Positions 10,436 to 21,420 of a stretch of 64,000 nucleotides of DNA are shown here, piece by piece (position 1 is the first letter of the stretch; the number at the start of each line of letters is the position of its first letter). Location: contig NOKP01000031.1 of assembly GCA_002682825.1 (NCBI GenBank), positions 602,353-666,352 of the forward strand, read 5' to 3'. The translations under genes and the position numbers were made by a program. This stretch comes from Neonectria sp. B-13 (lineage: Eukaryota > Ascomycota > Sordariomycetes > Hypocreales > Nectriaceae). A model generated the notes under the pieces. The model was given only the letters and a program-made list of their open reading frames with translations, ran no database searches and was not told the origin of the DNA.

Positions 10436-11946
10436 ATGGCAAGTGAATCTGGTGACGAAACAGACAACGACGTCGTTGGTGCTTTTGATCCTACCAATAC
10501 TTCTTGGAAATGCAAATTGAGACAGCTCCAGCGGTATGCCACACACCTGCAACAGACCTCCGGGTCCATCGATCCTATTATCGCCCACCACGTTGATATT
10601 GCTTCGAAACTCGCGCCGATCCACGAGGCACCAGACGATGAAGAGGCGTGGAAGCCTGAGTGGGAGGAAAACTCCAGGAGCTTCCTTGCCTTCTACGCCA
10701 AATTGACACCAAAGATGAGCCGTTGGGCTGAGATCCTCGAAAGCCGAGACCTCCAAAAGGTGGCTGATGCGATTCCCATTCCAGTGGCTGTTTCTCCAGG
10801 TAAGCCATGCTCGGAATTGACGGTTACCGTATCCCAGGCCTTGCTAAACATTGCATAGACGACGAGGCACCCGATGTCGACGGACAACCCTCCAACCTAG
10901 GACAGCAAAGGGAACAAGGCTCAATCGCACAAGCTACATTTCCGGGCTCCGAGGGAACAGAGGGCTCCCTAAATATGTGCGCAGAAACCCTGGCATCTGT
11001 CTCCTTCAGTCGGCCGAGCCTCGGTAATTCGGAATCACCGGGAAACGACCCAATGTCAGCTACACCAAGGGGATCGAAAACTCGCCCTTACATCACTGAG
11101 ACGAACGAACCCCATCCAGACATTGAGCGGCGCCCGCCAGCTTTCCACGACAGCGGACACAAGGCCCTTGATTTCCCGGCCTCAGGATGCTCTGCTTGCG
11201 ATGAGCAAGTTCCAGAGGCTATACCACACACCGTGCCCGAATGCCCTCTCTTTCACTCAGTGGTAACGGAAGTACCTGGACCTCTCCCTGATGCGACGTC
11301 GTATTTGAGCGACGCTATTTCGGCACGCTCTGTAGTATCAGCCTTGGACCACAGCAGTCTTCGTGGGCGTCTCGAGCCACAGAACCGAGAGGAAGATGGA
11401 CAAGCCCCGGGAATGTTTCCGCCTAATAGCTCGGGATCGTCATTCGCTGTACCTCCTAGCTCACGGGCGATGTCTTTTTTGGGTGACGCTATTCCAGCGC
11501 GCTCGGTAACATTCACCCCAGCCCACAGCAGGCTTCGTGAGCGTCCCAAGCGCTCAAGCTGGGAGGAAAACGATCGATTACCAGGTACGTTTCCGCCTGA
11601 TAGCTCAGAGTTATGGTTCGCTGTAGCTCCTAGCTCATGCGCGACGTCTTCTTTGAGCGACGCTCTTCCGGCACCACCAGTATCATCAGCCTCAACCCAC
11701 ACCGGGCTTCGTGAGCGTCCCAAACCGAAGGGTCGAGAGGGGAGTGGCCAAGTCCTAGGCATGTGTCCACTTGATGCGAACGGGTCGTCGTTTGCTGCAG
11801 CTCTGCAAGACATCCAGCTTTCTGAGAGTCTGAAGGAACGCAGACGCCCAGAAGGCACCTGGATCAGAAAGGCATTAAAGGACATTGATCGGGCGGAGAA
11901 GAGAAATCAGGCAAAGACGACTGATGCCCTGAAAAAAAGAGGTTGA
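10436..11946 (+). CDS. Unrecognised protein with three 58-residue repeats, probably frameshifted at its end
   Basis: Exon 1 runs 10436-10799, the intron 10800-10858 (GTAAGC...GCTAAAC...CATAG), exon 2 from 10859; about 483 aa. The N-terminus (MASESGDETDND) is acidic and followed by a Trp-rich helical domain (residues about 15-115). The middle is disordered. Residues encoded by 11293-11814 are three tandem repeats of exactly 58 residues, each carrying a SDAIPARS-like, a LRERP-like and a PGxFPPDSS-like segment. The frame ends just after an A7 run (11932-11938). One frame over, coding-like sequence continues to 12182 (EYCAMVDAVIEELNSKIRRP...). A one-base slip there would extend the protein by about 80 residues. 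Function unknown. Confidence 0.6.
11293..11814 (+). repeat. 174-bp coding tandem repeat, three copies
   Basis: Units at 11293-11466, 11467-11640 and 11641-11814 each encode 58 residues with no length change. Unit 3 is the most diverged at its end. Conservation is higher at the Asp-Ala-Ile/Leu and Leu-Arg-Glu-Arg-Pro positions than between them. Confidence 0.9.
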
Positions 11947-12182
11947 ATGATAAACCCCGGGCTGTGTCTGGGAGACAAGGAGGGTCAAGTCTGGATGACC
12001 CGGAGTATTGTGCCATGGTCGACGCCGTGATAGAAGAGCTCAACTCAAAGATACGACGACCCCTGGATGGCCCAGTCCAATTCCCTAGCGTCGTGAATTT
12101 AGTTTCTTTCTTTGTTTTGGCGGTAAAGTCGCTCAACTTGAGGATTCCCCAGATTGGACGTGATTTTCCACCCAGGCCTTGA
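11939..12182 (+). pseudogene. Possible frameshifted C-terminal tail of the repeat protein
   Basis: This frame has no ATG at its start but opens right at the A7 tract that precedes the upstream gene's stop. It encodes a helical, hydrophobic tail (VNLVSFFVLAVKSLNL). The simplest reading is a one-base indel, real or a sequencing error, separating it from the upstream frame. Confidence 0.4.
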
Positions 12183-12856
12183 ACCTAAGATGGCCCCAGG
12201 TGCTGCTGTCTCCGCTGTACAACTCACGTGTCAATATCTCTTCTTCCACAAAGCTTTCCTGGCTTCACACTCGACATAACATGGCTCCAGGTTCACGCCA
12301 GGTGCCTCCAAGCCTAGACTCAATTGTCGAGCAGTGATCATTTCGTACTCGCGGGTAGAGGCCGTTTCTGGAAGTGGCTGAAACTGGCTGGTTACGCAGC
12401 GGAAGCCGCCATCCATGCATGGGCTTACGTTGGGCGGAGGTAAGAGACTAGAGGTCTCTTCTTGAGTACCCCGCTGAACTGTCAAACGCGGAGCCTTTTT
12501 CTATCCACAGATTGGTTTGATTTGGGAAGCAGCATGTAAGACGAGCGCATGTTACACGAGCTCCTGTCAGCCTGGGGCATGAGCCTTACGCCTGCCATGT
12601 AGTAGTAGAGTAGTCGCTACGACTATCACATGGGCTCCAGCCTACGGTCCAGTTGAAAAGGGCACCGGGCTCTAGCTAACTAGGCCTTGAGACTACTAAG
12701 CATCTACTTAACATTCTGTTAACTCGATCAACTCTTTCCGTCTCAGTATCTCTTATCTAAGACAGCAAATGACCCCTTCAGCCCCGAAAAGCAAACTAAT
12801 TCACACGAAACGCCGGTCCTCCGACTTTGCCGTCGGCGCCCATTTAACTTGAGCCT
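12183..12856. other. Intergenic, no gene seen
   Basis: About 670 bp with no convincing frame. Tract 12597-12700 is rich in TAGTAG/CTACT and CTAACTAGG words but forms no array. Confidence 0.4.
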
Positions 12857-13222
12857 ATGGTCGTTAATGGTCATGGCAGCCTTCATGCAGTTTCCCGCCG
12901 TCCTCTTGTTTATCACGGGGCCATTGCAGAATCTCTAGCCTGCGGCTCGACCGTTAGTCTTGTGGGCACCATGAATATCTTTCTGCCAACCCCTACCACT
13001 AAGCTCTCTCTACCTGCATTAACTCTTTCGCCTTTTACACTGAACGCCAGGTTCAAGGACACTCAGCTCTTGTCGCTGGCGGCCTTGGGAACGCCCAAGG
13101 CCGAATTGCCAACTCGATCGAGAAAATCATCACATCCCAGCTCACCGCGTTTTCCCATGGGATAGAGCTAGACTGGTGCGTCATGCCAACGATCTTTCAC
13201 CAGCATGGATCCATTGAAGATC
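12857..13222 (+). CDS. Doubtful two-exon small gene overlapping the SET gene start
   Basis: Exon 1 (ATG 12857 to about 12952) could splice by a GTTAGT donor to an exon at about 13050 (acceptor GCCAG), phase 0. The second exon has coding character (GHSALVAGGLGNAQGRIANS) and ends at a TGA inside the first codons of the SET gene. The Gly-rich segment resembles a nucleotide-binding turn but is too short to name. It could also be chance or an old remnant. Confidence 0.2.
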
Positions 13223-14422
13223 TATGAGCAGATCGCACAGGATAAGAAAGAAAGAGGGAAACAATGTCACATTTGTGACTCGTGGGTGCGTGGGACCCCA
13301 GCGCATCTCAGAGCCCATATTAGAACACACACAGGGCTACCTACTGCCCGGGTGAGCTAAATCTCTTTCAGGAACTTGCATTTTGTACTTACAGTGGAGT
13401 AGATAGTTGGAGGGAAGGCAACTCGGCGAGACACAACAGCGAACCGCCTCGAACGTCAAGATCGTAGCAGGAAAGAGACCCCTGAATTTGACGTAACCCT
13501 TGCTCGTCAAATGCGCCTTTCAACTCCAGCAAGTGTCCGGCATCATGGTGGCTACTTCCACAGAGGCCCCCTAGCCAGCTCCAAACTGTGCGACGGAATG
13601 CCAGAAGTTTTCGACAAAAGGGGTCGGCTCAAGGTGAAGTATGAGTGGGTTTGTGACGGACAAGGTCCCCATCCCAACAGCTTTTACAAAAAAGAAGTAC
13701 AAATCTCTCAGACTCGGAACCCTCGAAGGGCCAACGTGACGCTCCCACCGCCATTCAAGAATAACCAGTGGTCTCCCGAGGTGTTCACAGGCTTCGCCGA
13801 AATCGAGACCAACCTCTGGACTCCCAGAAAGTTTCCAGATTGGCCAAAGCCACCCGGCTGGCAGTTCAAGTGGCCAACAGACCCAACCTTCATTCCTCAG
13901 ACCCATACGCAGTGTGAGCTCTGTGAGAACAAAGCCTGTCAGTGCATTCTCACAAAGGTTTCACTGACAAGACCAAAGATTGTTGAAGCCGGAGAGTTGG
14001 GAGAGGGCGTACAAGCCACCCAACGATACGAAGTCGACGAGTATATTGGCGAGCTTGTTGGAGAGCTTGTCCCCTTGAATTCGGTGAACAACGGTTGGTC
14101 GGCATACTTGTCTCGAGATGACATCAATCGGGATGGAGGCTTGAGGCCTGTCTGTCAAGTAGACTGTAAGGACATTGGAAGTTGGACTCGCAAGGTCAAC
14201 CATTCCTGCGAGGCGAATACCCAGTTCATCTCAATGCCGGTATCGGGCAAATGGCGCATTTTGATCCTAGCGGTAAAGGTCATTGAAGTTGGGGATGCTG
14301 TCACAGTGAATTATGGCGCTGAGTATTGGGAGTCAGAGGGAGGTCCAAGTTGTCTCTGTGGTTTATCGACCTGTATTAGCATGTCAACAATGCCTCATAG
14401 AAATCAGATTCATTCCAGCTGA
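13205..14422 (+). CDS. C2H2 zinc finger plus SET-domain protein (putative lysine methyltransferase)
   Basis: Exon 1 is 13205-13351, the intron 13352-13402 (GTGAGC...GTAG) and exon 2 13403-14422, giving 388 aa. Residues 21-42 are a C2H2 finger (CHIC...HLRAHIRTH). A basic linker follows. Residues about 220-232 hold a small Cys cluster (CELCENKACQC), then a SET domain to about 360 with a Gly-Glu-Leu-Gly-Glu-Gly turn, the NHSC motif at about 315 and NYGAEYW at about 352. A post-SET CxCxxxxC lies at about 366-373. These are the AdoMet-binding and catalytic motifs of SET lysine methyltransferases, so activity is plausible. The finger suggests DNA or protein targeting in the nucleus. The acceptor at 13402 is the only nearby one that keeps frame. 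Confidence 0.75.
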
Positions 14423-15314
14423 CTATCATATGTGTAATCTCGATAGGTGGGGGAAGCTCACAAGATAGACGGTATAGAGGTTGTAGTCAACCTATGCTCC
14501 GGTTAATTACATCGCGGAACCAAGTCAACAAGTGCAAAAGTGGACGCGCTATCAGGCGGCATTCGGTCAATGTGCTTCCGGAAGCTCGGTTACGACGAAC
14601 GCCTGCAATGCAGCAGCAAGCTCTTCTCCTTTAAGAGCGAACATATTTCTACATGTAAACATTTCTCTAGATATAGACCATTACAGTAGGCAACACATAC
14701 TATCTAGTCAGCTCTTAGCGATCTGCTCGGAGCGGACCGGTCTGTCTTACTGCGACTTAATGCTGATAGGTTGTGCGACACACATCAGCAACTCAATGTT
14801 AAGGTAACTCCTCTTTCTATCTCGGGTTAGAGGCTACTTCGACTACTAAGATGTATTACCAGTAACCAGATCAACTAGCTTTTTTCCAGTTACGACCGCG
14901 TTATCTCGCTTGTTTCTTTTCCATTCCGCTCTGTACCAAGTCGAATCGCTTCCTCAACTGGCTCACCACGCAAGTCCTGGTAGAAATAGACTGAACTTCG
15001 GGGCAATTAATGAGCACTTTGAGTTGGTTTGAATCTGGGCGTGCATTGATGATTGCTTCTCATGAACTACTGGTTGCACAGTCAACAATTTGCATCCCAC
15101 GTGCTTGACTAGTATCCACCCCTTGCCTCGCTAGAACAAATCATCAATCACGATTTCACAAATGGACTTAGTTCAATTGGATCCAAGGCCATCTGCTCCA
15201 TCTTTTTACTAACCCAAATCGGAGATTAACCCCGCGGAATCCTTTGCCTCATCGATTGCTCCTCTCCGTCCCATTCTTCAAGCCGAAACCCCGGAACCGG
15301 TCAGAAGCGCCTGT
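14423..15314. other. Intergenic, no gene seen
   Basis: About 890 bp, with no frame of convincing composition. It contains the 3' UTR of the SET gene and the promoter of the Zn2Cys6 regulator. Confidence 0.4.
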
Positions 15315-17368
15315 ATGAAGCGCGGAAGATGTTGCAGCGGATGCCGGCGTCGCCATCGGAAGTGTCTTGTCCAGCCAGGGGCAACCAAGTGCGGCGCTTG
15401 CATCGAATCTGGTCGGGAATGTCGCTTTGATACAGGCATCCGCTTCAAACACAGCCATGCTTCGGACCGAGGAACATCAGCCTCGAGCCGGAAGTCTTGG
15501 GCTACAGCACCTAAATCAAGTTTGTGCTGCTCTCAATGGCTGATAATATCCGAGGAGTGCCGCTAATGAGGTTTAGTTTCCTTTGTGACACCTCAAGGAG
15601 TTGGTAGAGAGTTTCTGAAACAAAAGAAGCATCGGATCACCACCCCTTGCAACTAGCTCCCGAGGGTGCTTCCCTCTCACGGACATCCGAAGTTAGCGAG
15701 GAGAAGTCGTCTTCTCGACCGGATCCCGGGCCATCCAGGCTCGAGCAGATAAGGGTCGTCACGTCATGTCAACTCCCAGAAAATCATCTTGAGCCATGTT
15801 TGAGTTCGACCTCTCCAGGCACAGACACAAACATCGACGCCATTTCCCATATTATTAGTCTATCCCCTTTAGCCCAGAATCCGCTAATTCAGACAGTGTC
15901 CTCACCTCACACATCCCCCGAACTAGTACAAGATGCTTTTGTCCAGCTTTCACAGCCAGGTGGAGGAACCAGTCTCACAGAGCGACAGGCATCCCTCTTC
16001 ATGACATATATACACAAACTGGCACCCTCAGTGAGTCTTTCAGTGTGAAATGCTGAGAACCAATGCTGACAAAATACAGTCTGATGCATGTGATGAGGCT
16101 CGTCACTTTACCTTGGAAGTACCACGCCTTGCGCTGCGAGAACCCATGATTATGCATGGCGTTCTGGCACTTGCTAGCGTCTATGATTATAGGTGCTCGG
16201 ATTCGACTTGTGATCTCGAGAGCACATATTACCACAACAAATGCATCGAGTTGCTGATCGAGGCCTTCACGAGGCCGCCAGAAACATGGGACTCGAAACT
16301 TCTCACCGCGGTCGTCATTGCACGCTTGTACGAGGAGTACGACAACGAGAAAGACTCCAACTATCACCACCTCAGCGGAACCCAGGATCTGTTGAACCAC
16401 AGTGCTGTTGCGCGTTTCGTCATGCAGGGTGGACTCGCTGAAGCTGCTAGCTGGGTTCACCTGCGGCAGGCCATCTATGTTTACTTGGTGCACAGGGAGC
16501 CAGTTGACATTTGTCTGGAGAACTTTGAGCGATCCACAGTGTTTCAAAGAACAGATGACTCTGCATATACAAATCGCATCGTCTATCTTTTCGCCAGATT
16601 GATAAAGCTTTTATTTCCAACGACTGAACAGCAGACTGCCATGGGCGAACCTTGGGAGGTCCTAGAGCAGACGATTTCCAGCTGGAATGACATGAAGCCT
16701 CTGTCTTTCAAACCGATATACCGCAAGGCAGCAGATTCGGAAAATGGCAGGCCATTCCCAACCATGTACATTGCTGCATAAGTCCCAGGTCAGAATATTG
16801 CTTCCCAACACGAGGGAGTTGAGAGTTTTGATGTTCAGCACTAACAGCTGAACAGTGGTCGCGATGCAATATTACTATGCCGCAAAAGCAGTCATATGTC
16901 TACATGAATGCAACAGGGGCAACCAGAATGCCGGATACCATGCTGCAAGACTTCGACAGGGTGGAGAGGTACGTAAAGAAGGGGCGATTTGGTAGAACCG
17001 ATGGCTAGAAGTCTGCGCCATTTTTTCTTCATCCATGCTGATATTGAAATCAATGATCTAGCAACGCATCGCCACTTACCTAGGCATTCTCATGGGCTTG
17101 GCGCTGTCCAACGAGCATGCGATCAACGCATTCTACCTCCCTGCCCATATGCTCTCTTTATGTAAGGACTGTATCTCTTTTCGTCACTTCCCAAGTCTGG
17201 CTGACCTGTTCTCCAGGCGGATACTGCATCCGAGATCCTTCTGAGCGGACACACACGATTCGGTATCTTCACAAGGTCAACACGGTGCTTAAGTGGAAAA
17301 CAAGAATACTGATGCAAACGCTCGAGTCGCAGTGGACAGAGATGGATAGTTTTGAGATGAGGAGATGA
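15315..17368 (+). pseudogene. Zn2Cys6 fungal transcription factor with one in-frame TAA
   Basis: Six exons: 15315-15519, 15657-16030, 16080-16788, 16856-16968, 17062-17161 and 17217-17368; junctions are phase-consistent and total 551 codons. The Zn2Cys6 cluster lies at residues 7-33 (CSGCRRRHRKC, then CGACIESGREC). The rest resembles the ARCA-like/Fungal_trans_2 family, including the typical PFP...VVAMQYYYAAKA segment. That segment spans exons 3 and 4, and exon 3 carries TAA at 16779-16781, three codons before its donor (CAG/GTCAGA). Translation would stop there and lose about 130 C-terminal residues. All other exons are open with good splice sites, so the break looks recent. A truncated regulator could still be made. 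The intron 1 donor (GTTTGT) is the least certain junction. Confidence 0.65.
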
Positions 17369-17445
17369 AATAAATCATTCAGCTCGTGTTCTCATGCGTG
17401 CATTAATAACTGGGCGCATTCTATCTTCCCTTCCCATCGTGCTGG

Positions 17446-17765
17446 CTAATTGATAATGGCCCGCACTTCAAACCTCGTCGTGCCTTGCCCTTTCGCAAAC
17501 TGGTCGACAGCATTGAGCATTAACGTTGGCGAGCTATTTTAATGATTGGAAATACGTGTCTTGATACTCACAGAGTGCTCACAAATGCATTAGCTTTGAG
17601 GAAAAGTTCATCCCAGGTTTGGAAACGCTGGAAGTAACCCATGCCCCCTGACGTAGGAGCCCCGGGGAGCTGTGCCCAGCGTACCCAATGGGGAACAAAT
17701 TCGCCGAACGCTTTCCACGATGGACCAAGTTTCACCGGCGGGTTAACCTTCCACACCATCTCCAT
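17446..17765 (-). CDS. Small two-exon protein (93 aa), unrecognised
   Basis: Exon 1 is 17765-17572, the intron 17571-17534 (GTGAGT...AAAATAG, 38 nt, short) and exon 2 17533-17446. The spliced tail reads smoothly (LNAVDQFAKGQGTTRFEVRAIIN), supporting the junction. The protein is Trp/Phe-rich (PHWVRWAQLPG, GYFQRFQTWDEL) with no signal peptide. An in-frame stop lies just upstream of the ATG. It could be a small dimeric alpha-beta-barrel-like protein or the last part of a larger enzyme; neither can be shown. It is divergent from the PhyH gene. Confidence 0.5.
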
Positions 17766-18074
17766 CTTCAAGCGTGTCTAAAGCCTTTTCTATTCGCCGG
17801 ACATCAATGTCCACGCACACATGACAAACGCCTCGCCCGTCTCCGCGTGGGGTCGGGTGGCGGGGACTGCTAGAATAGGAAAAAGATGCCGCGGGAATCG
17901 CTTCTAGTCTGCGTCGAGGCGACAGGACAAGCAACCTATAAAGAGGCGTGTATTGTAAGAGCTCCTTTAGCAGTGGTTTTGGAGAACCGTCCCATCTGCT
18001 TCTTTGCTTCATCTATCGCCATAAGCTTTTCTGTCTCAACTTCTCGCTCACAATACCCCCAGCCCTGATCCAAA
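17766..18074. promoter_or_regulatory. 309-bp divergent promoter of the small gene and the PhyH gene
   Basis: Short head-to-head spacing suggests shared control. A CT-rich stretch and CCAAAATGCC context precede the PhyH start. No factor site is identified. Confidence 0.4.
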
Positions 18075-19187
18075 ATGCCACACGCCCAAGTACCGACTAT
18101 CAGTGGCGTGCAATTGCACGTCAATGACGGGCCTCTTGCGCCAACGGAGGTTGAGCAGATGCGCGTCTCATACCCTCATGACCCTGTTGAGGAACTTTAC
18201 AGCCGATATCTCACAGACGGATATGTGCTTCTCAAAGGCCTTCTCCCTCGCGAGGATGTCCTAGCTGCCCGCGAAGCATACTTTACTTCACTAGAACCAA
18301 GTGGCGTGATCAAACCTGGCACGAAGCCCGTCGAGGGTATCTTCGATGACGCTGCTAGTCCATCTGACTATCCCGGAATCGGAGCCGGTAGCGTCAAGAA
18401 TGCACCTCCAGGCTCAACAGATCGGTCCGCTCTGTTCGTCAGCGCGGCACTCAAGGCGCACACTGAGCCATGGTATGCTGGCTCTGAAGATGGGAGTGTT
18501 CGCGGCTTTTGCAATCACCCAGCCCTGAAGGACTTCGTTGCTCGATTGACCGGTTGGGGCGATGCTACTTTTGCTGTGCGGCGAACCCTCCTTCGAAACA
18601 ACACTCCGGGAAACCGAGCAATCGGCGTCCATTACGACCAGTCGTTCATGCGATACGGAGAACCAACCGCTTTGACGGCGTGGGTCCCAATGGGAGATGT
18701 GAAGATCCAGGGTGGCGGGCTCATCTACCTACAGGGCGGAGACAAGCTTGGCCAAGAGTTCGAGGAAGAGTTCGCGCTCAAAGCAAAGGCAGCCGGCATG
18801 AGCGATGAGGAAATGCGATACGCCTTTAATGCCAACATGATGAGCACTGGCTTCTTGGCAGAGGGGCCGGCAGACTTTGCGAGACAGCACGGCAAGAAGT
18901 GGCTCGTGAGCAACTATGAGGCTGGAGACGTCGTCTTTCACACACCACACATGGTATATTTTCCACATTGGCTGGCTTGTAACTGAGACGCTAACTGCGC
19001 TTGCAGATTCATGCGTCCACTATCAACCATGATCCGGAGGGTCGCATTAGACTCGGTACCGATCTACGGTTCGTCAACTCGGCGCGGCGATGGGATACGG
19101 TAAGCACGAAGGCCCTTGAATGAATTATTAAAAGCTGAAATATATAAGCGCTGGAACAAGGACTTTGAGTTCAATGACGGGCTGTGA
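18075..19187 (+). CDS. Phytanoyl-CoA dioxygenase (PhyH) family protein
   Basis: Three exons (18075-18953, 19007-19099, 19149-19187) give 336 aa. Introns are 53 and 49 nt with GTATAT...TTGCAG and GTAAGC...ATAAG ends. PhyH enzymes are Fe(II)/2-oxoglutarate-dependent oxygenases. The iron ligands are visible: His186 and Asp188 in VHYDQS, and a distal His in IHASTINHD just after the first intron. The Arg that salt-bridges 2-oxoglutarate is likely in EGRIRLGTD. Length fits the family (about 290-340). No signal peptide or clear peroxisomal tail is seen, so it is probably cytosolic. The substrate is unknown; fungal members often act in secondary metabolism or on small carboxylic acids. Confidence 0.85.
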
Positions 19188-20660
19188 ATGTGGCCCCCCT
19201 AGACGCAGAGATCTCTTCACTACGCAAGGCGAATGAAGCTCTCAGCAAACGCCGGAGCGCTAAAAGAACACGTGTACAGCTAGGAGGATCACTTACTATG
19301 CGGGTTGTATAGAATTTGCTGGATTAAAAACTGTGGATGAACGGGTGGCTGGCTCAGCGAAGGCAATAAAGTGTTATTCGTATCAAAAGGGCCTGTACCA
19401 AGGCGCAGTGCCAGCAGAGAAATCATCAGCTTATAGCTGTGTAATTGAGGATACTTGCTTGGGAGTGGTGGAAAGTGCAGTGCTCGCTTATGTGCGGCGC
19501 TCGCTTGCAGATTACGTTAATTAAATGAATTTCCAAAGCCCCTTTCTGCATGCACAGCCAGTGTTGCTATATTTTAACAAATATGGTGCACCCTTAACAC
19601 AGTAGATTCAGTTGTGTCCGTGTTGAGGCGGTTAGCAAGGGTTATAATTGGTGGAAACTCAATTACTCTATCCTTCACAAGGATGAAAAAGGTTATTTTG
19701 CCGCTAACTTCCCTTTTCGTTGATGTCTCATCGAAAACAAATTGTGTAGTAAGATACCTGACTTGTCCTTTCTGTTAGGTTATGATAGTGATTGACATTG
19801 GAAATGACGTACAGTTGCCTAGATCTCCTTACTGGCGCTCTGCCTCGCTCTGCACTGAGACTTGGGAGGCAAGTCACGAAATAACCTTTTTATTCTTGCG
19901 GGCCGCATTAGAGCTAGATCCGATGCAGTGGCTAACCCGTTTGGAAACCGCCCTTAGATCCGAGGCTCAATTTCCCTTGCTCAACCCCGATGTAACGTTC
20001 ATGACCTAACATAACTCTTTGCATTGTGTATCTAAGCTAATGGACCGAGAGGGAGACGTGTCTTCCACACAACGTTATCTTTGTGATATATCTACAAACT
20101 CGGAACTACTCCGTACATGAGTAGGAGATTCTTCTAGAACCGGAAGCCAAGTCAAACTAGTAGTCTTAGACCCTGATTGATGGATGACTAGTCTATCTTA
20201 GCTGAAGCGAAGAGTGGCTGTGTCGCTAGTTGGAACACATTTAGGCGGTAACCGAGATACCGGGATGCCGCTTGAAGACGGGTCTGGGCTATCCCTGATG
20301 TCACGTGAGTGGGTAAAATTGTCTTGGGAAATCGTCTTTCACAGTGCCATCAGAGGAGCTCCCCCTTAGAAATGGCTGCATCTCTCGTCTAGCAACATAA
20401 ATACCCTCACGCCATTGACGCTAAGGGTTTTTCAGCCTCCATCTACTCCTTACTTCATGGTCAGTAATCACGCAGCCAATCGCATCGCTTGTGCTCGACA
20501 GTCCTGGAAACCTGAAGGGCCTTAGCTAACTGCTGCAAGGGGAAAGTCGCGCAAGAAATCGCTGATGAGAAGGTTGTCCACTTATTAGTCAGAGGTAGGG
20601 ACTGCTTACTTTTCGCCAATCATAATCATCTCTAACTAATACAGACACCTTAATCTGGCG
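19188..20660. other. Intergenic, 1.47 kb, no gene seen
   Basis: Several short frames occur (for example near 19333-19524), but none has a start, composition and splice sites I would defend. The stretch appears AT-richer than flanking genes and may contain decayed sequence. No terminal repeats were found. Confidence 0.4.
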
Positions 20661-21224
20661 ATGCGATCACGGTCCCATCTATCAGTGGTAGCTTCTCTTC
20701 CCAGCAATGTTCCTCCCCGCTTCGCATTGGAGGTCTTACAAACGTACATACCGATCATAAATCATATGCCCGGCGTGATCAATGTCGATGAAGAACTTTC
20801 TGAGCCTGCCCTAATCTCCGATGATCCCTTCTTCGGGCCCTGGGATGAGACTGTGCGCGTATACACTATCCGTGCCGTCATACACATGCTTCCGGGCCTC
20901 ACCAAAACCCACCAATGGCCCGCTATCTTTCAGAGAACCCCAGATGGTATGCGAACTCGCGGGAACACCCCTTCCGGCATCGTTACATGGACAGAGTGGA
21001 CCGTTCGTCGGTCCAGGGATGGTATGCCTTACGATGGCGCTGAAATGACCAATAGTGCCACGGCCAACGAAACCGAGCAGTGGGAGATACACGTTGACAG
21101 GGTTCTTGAAGCTCATTCACTTTTGATGACATTTGTTCAACGATATTCCGATAGGGCTATGACTGAAATGTGTCATAAGGTGGCAGAAGATATAGCTCAG
21201 TATTACTATCAAATATCAATATAG
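20661..21224 (+). CDS. DUF7053-like (SRPBCC/START-fold-like) protein
   Basis: Single exon, 187 aa. The order of features fits the fungal DUF7053 group: an N-terminal strand with Pro after a basic start, a helix with LEVLQTYIPIINHMPGV, a central strand region ending in a Pro-Gly turn (MLPGLTKTHQW), a QRTPDGMRTRGNTPSGI segment, and a C-terminal helix (SLLMTFVQRYSDRAMTEMCHKVAED). Such proteins are small putative lipid- or ligand-binding proteins with no known reaction. No signal peptide is present. Confidence 0.6.
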   Translation: MRSRSHLSVVASLPSNVPPRFALEVLQTYIPIINHMPGVINVDEELSEPALISDDPFFGPWDETVRVYTIRAVIHMLPGLTKTHQWPAIFQRTPDGMRTRGNTPSGIVTWTEWTVRRSRDGMPYDGAEMTNSATANETEQWEIHVDRVLEAHSLLMTFVQRYSDRAMTEMCHKVAEDIAQYYYQISI

Positions 21225-21420
21225 CATACGCGACAAGCCCGCCAGGGGCTAATTACCGAGGGAGTCATCACTGTCTTCGGGATCAATTCGTTCCTAGCTG
21301 AGAGATAACCCATCCTTACCCATCTCTTTTTCTTCTGCACAGGGGACTCTATAATGCAATAAAGAATTGAGATGGAGTCGGAATGAAGATGTGAGTTGAC
21401 GCTGGATGTGAATCCTTTAG

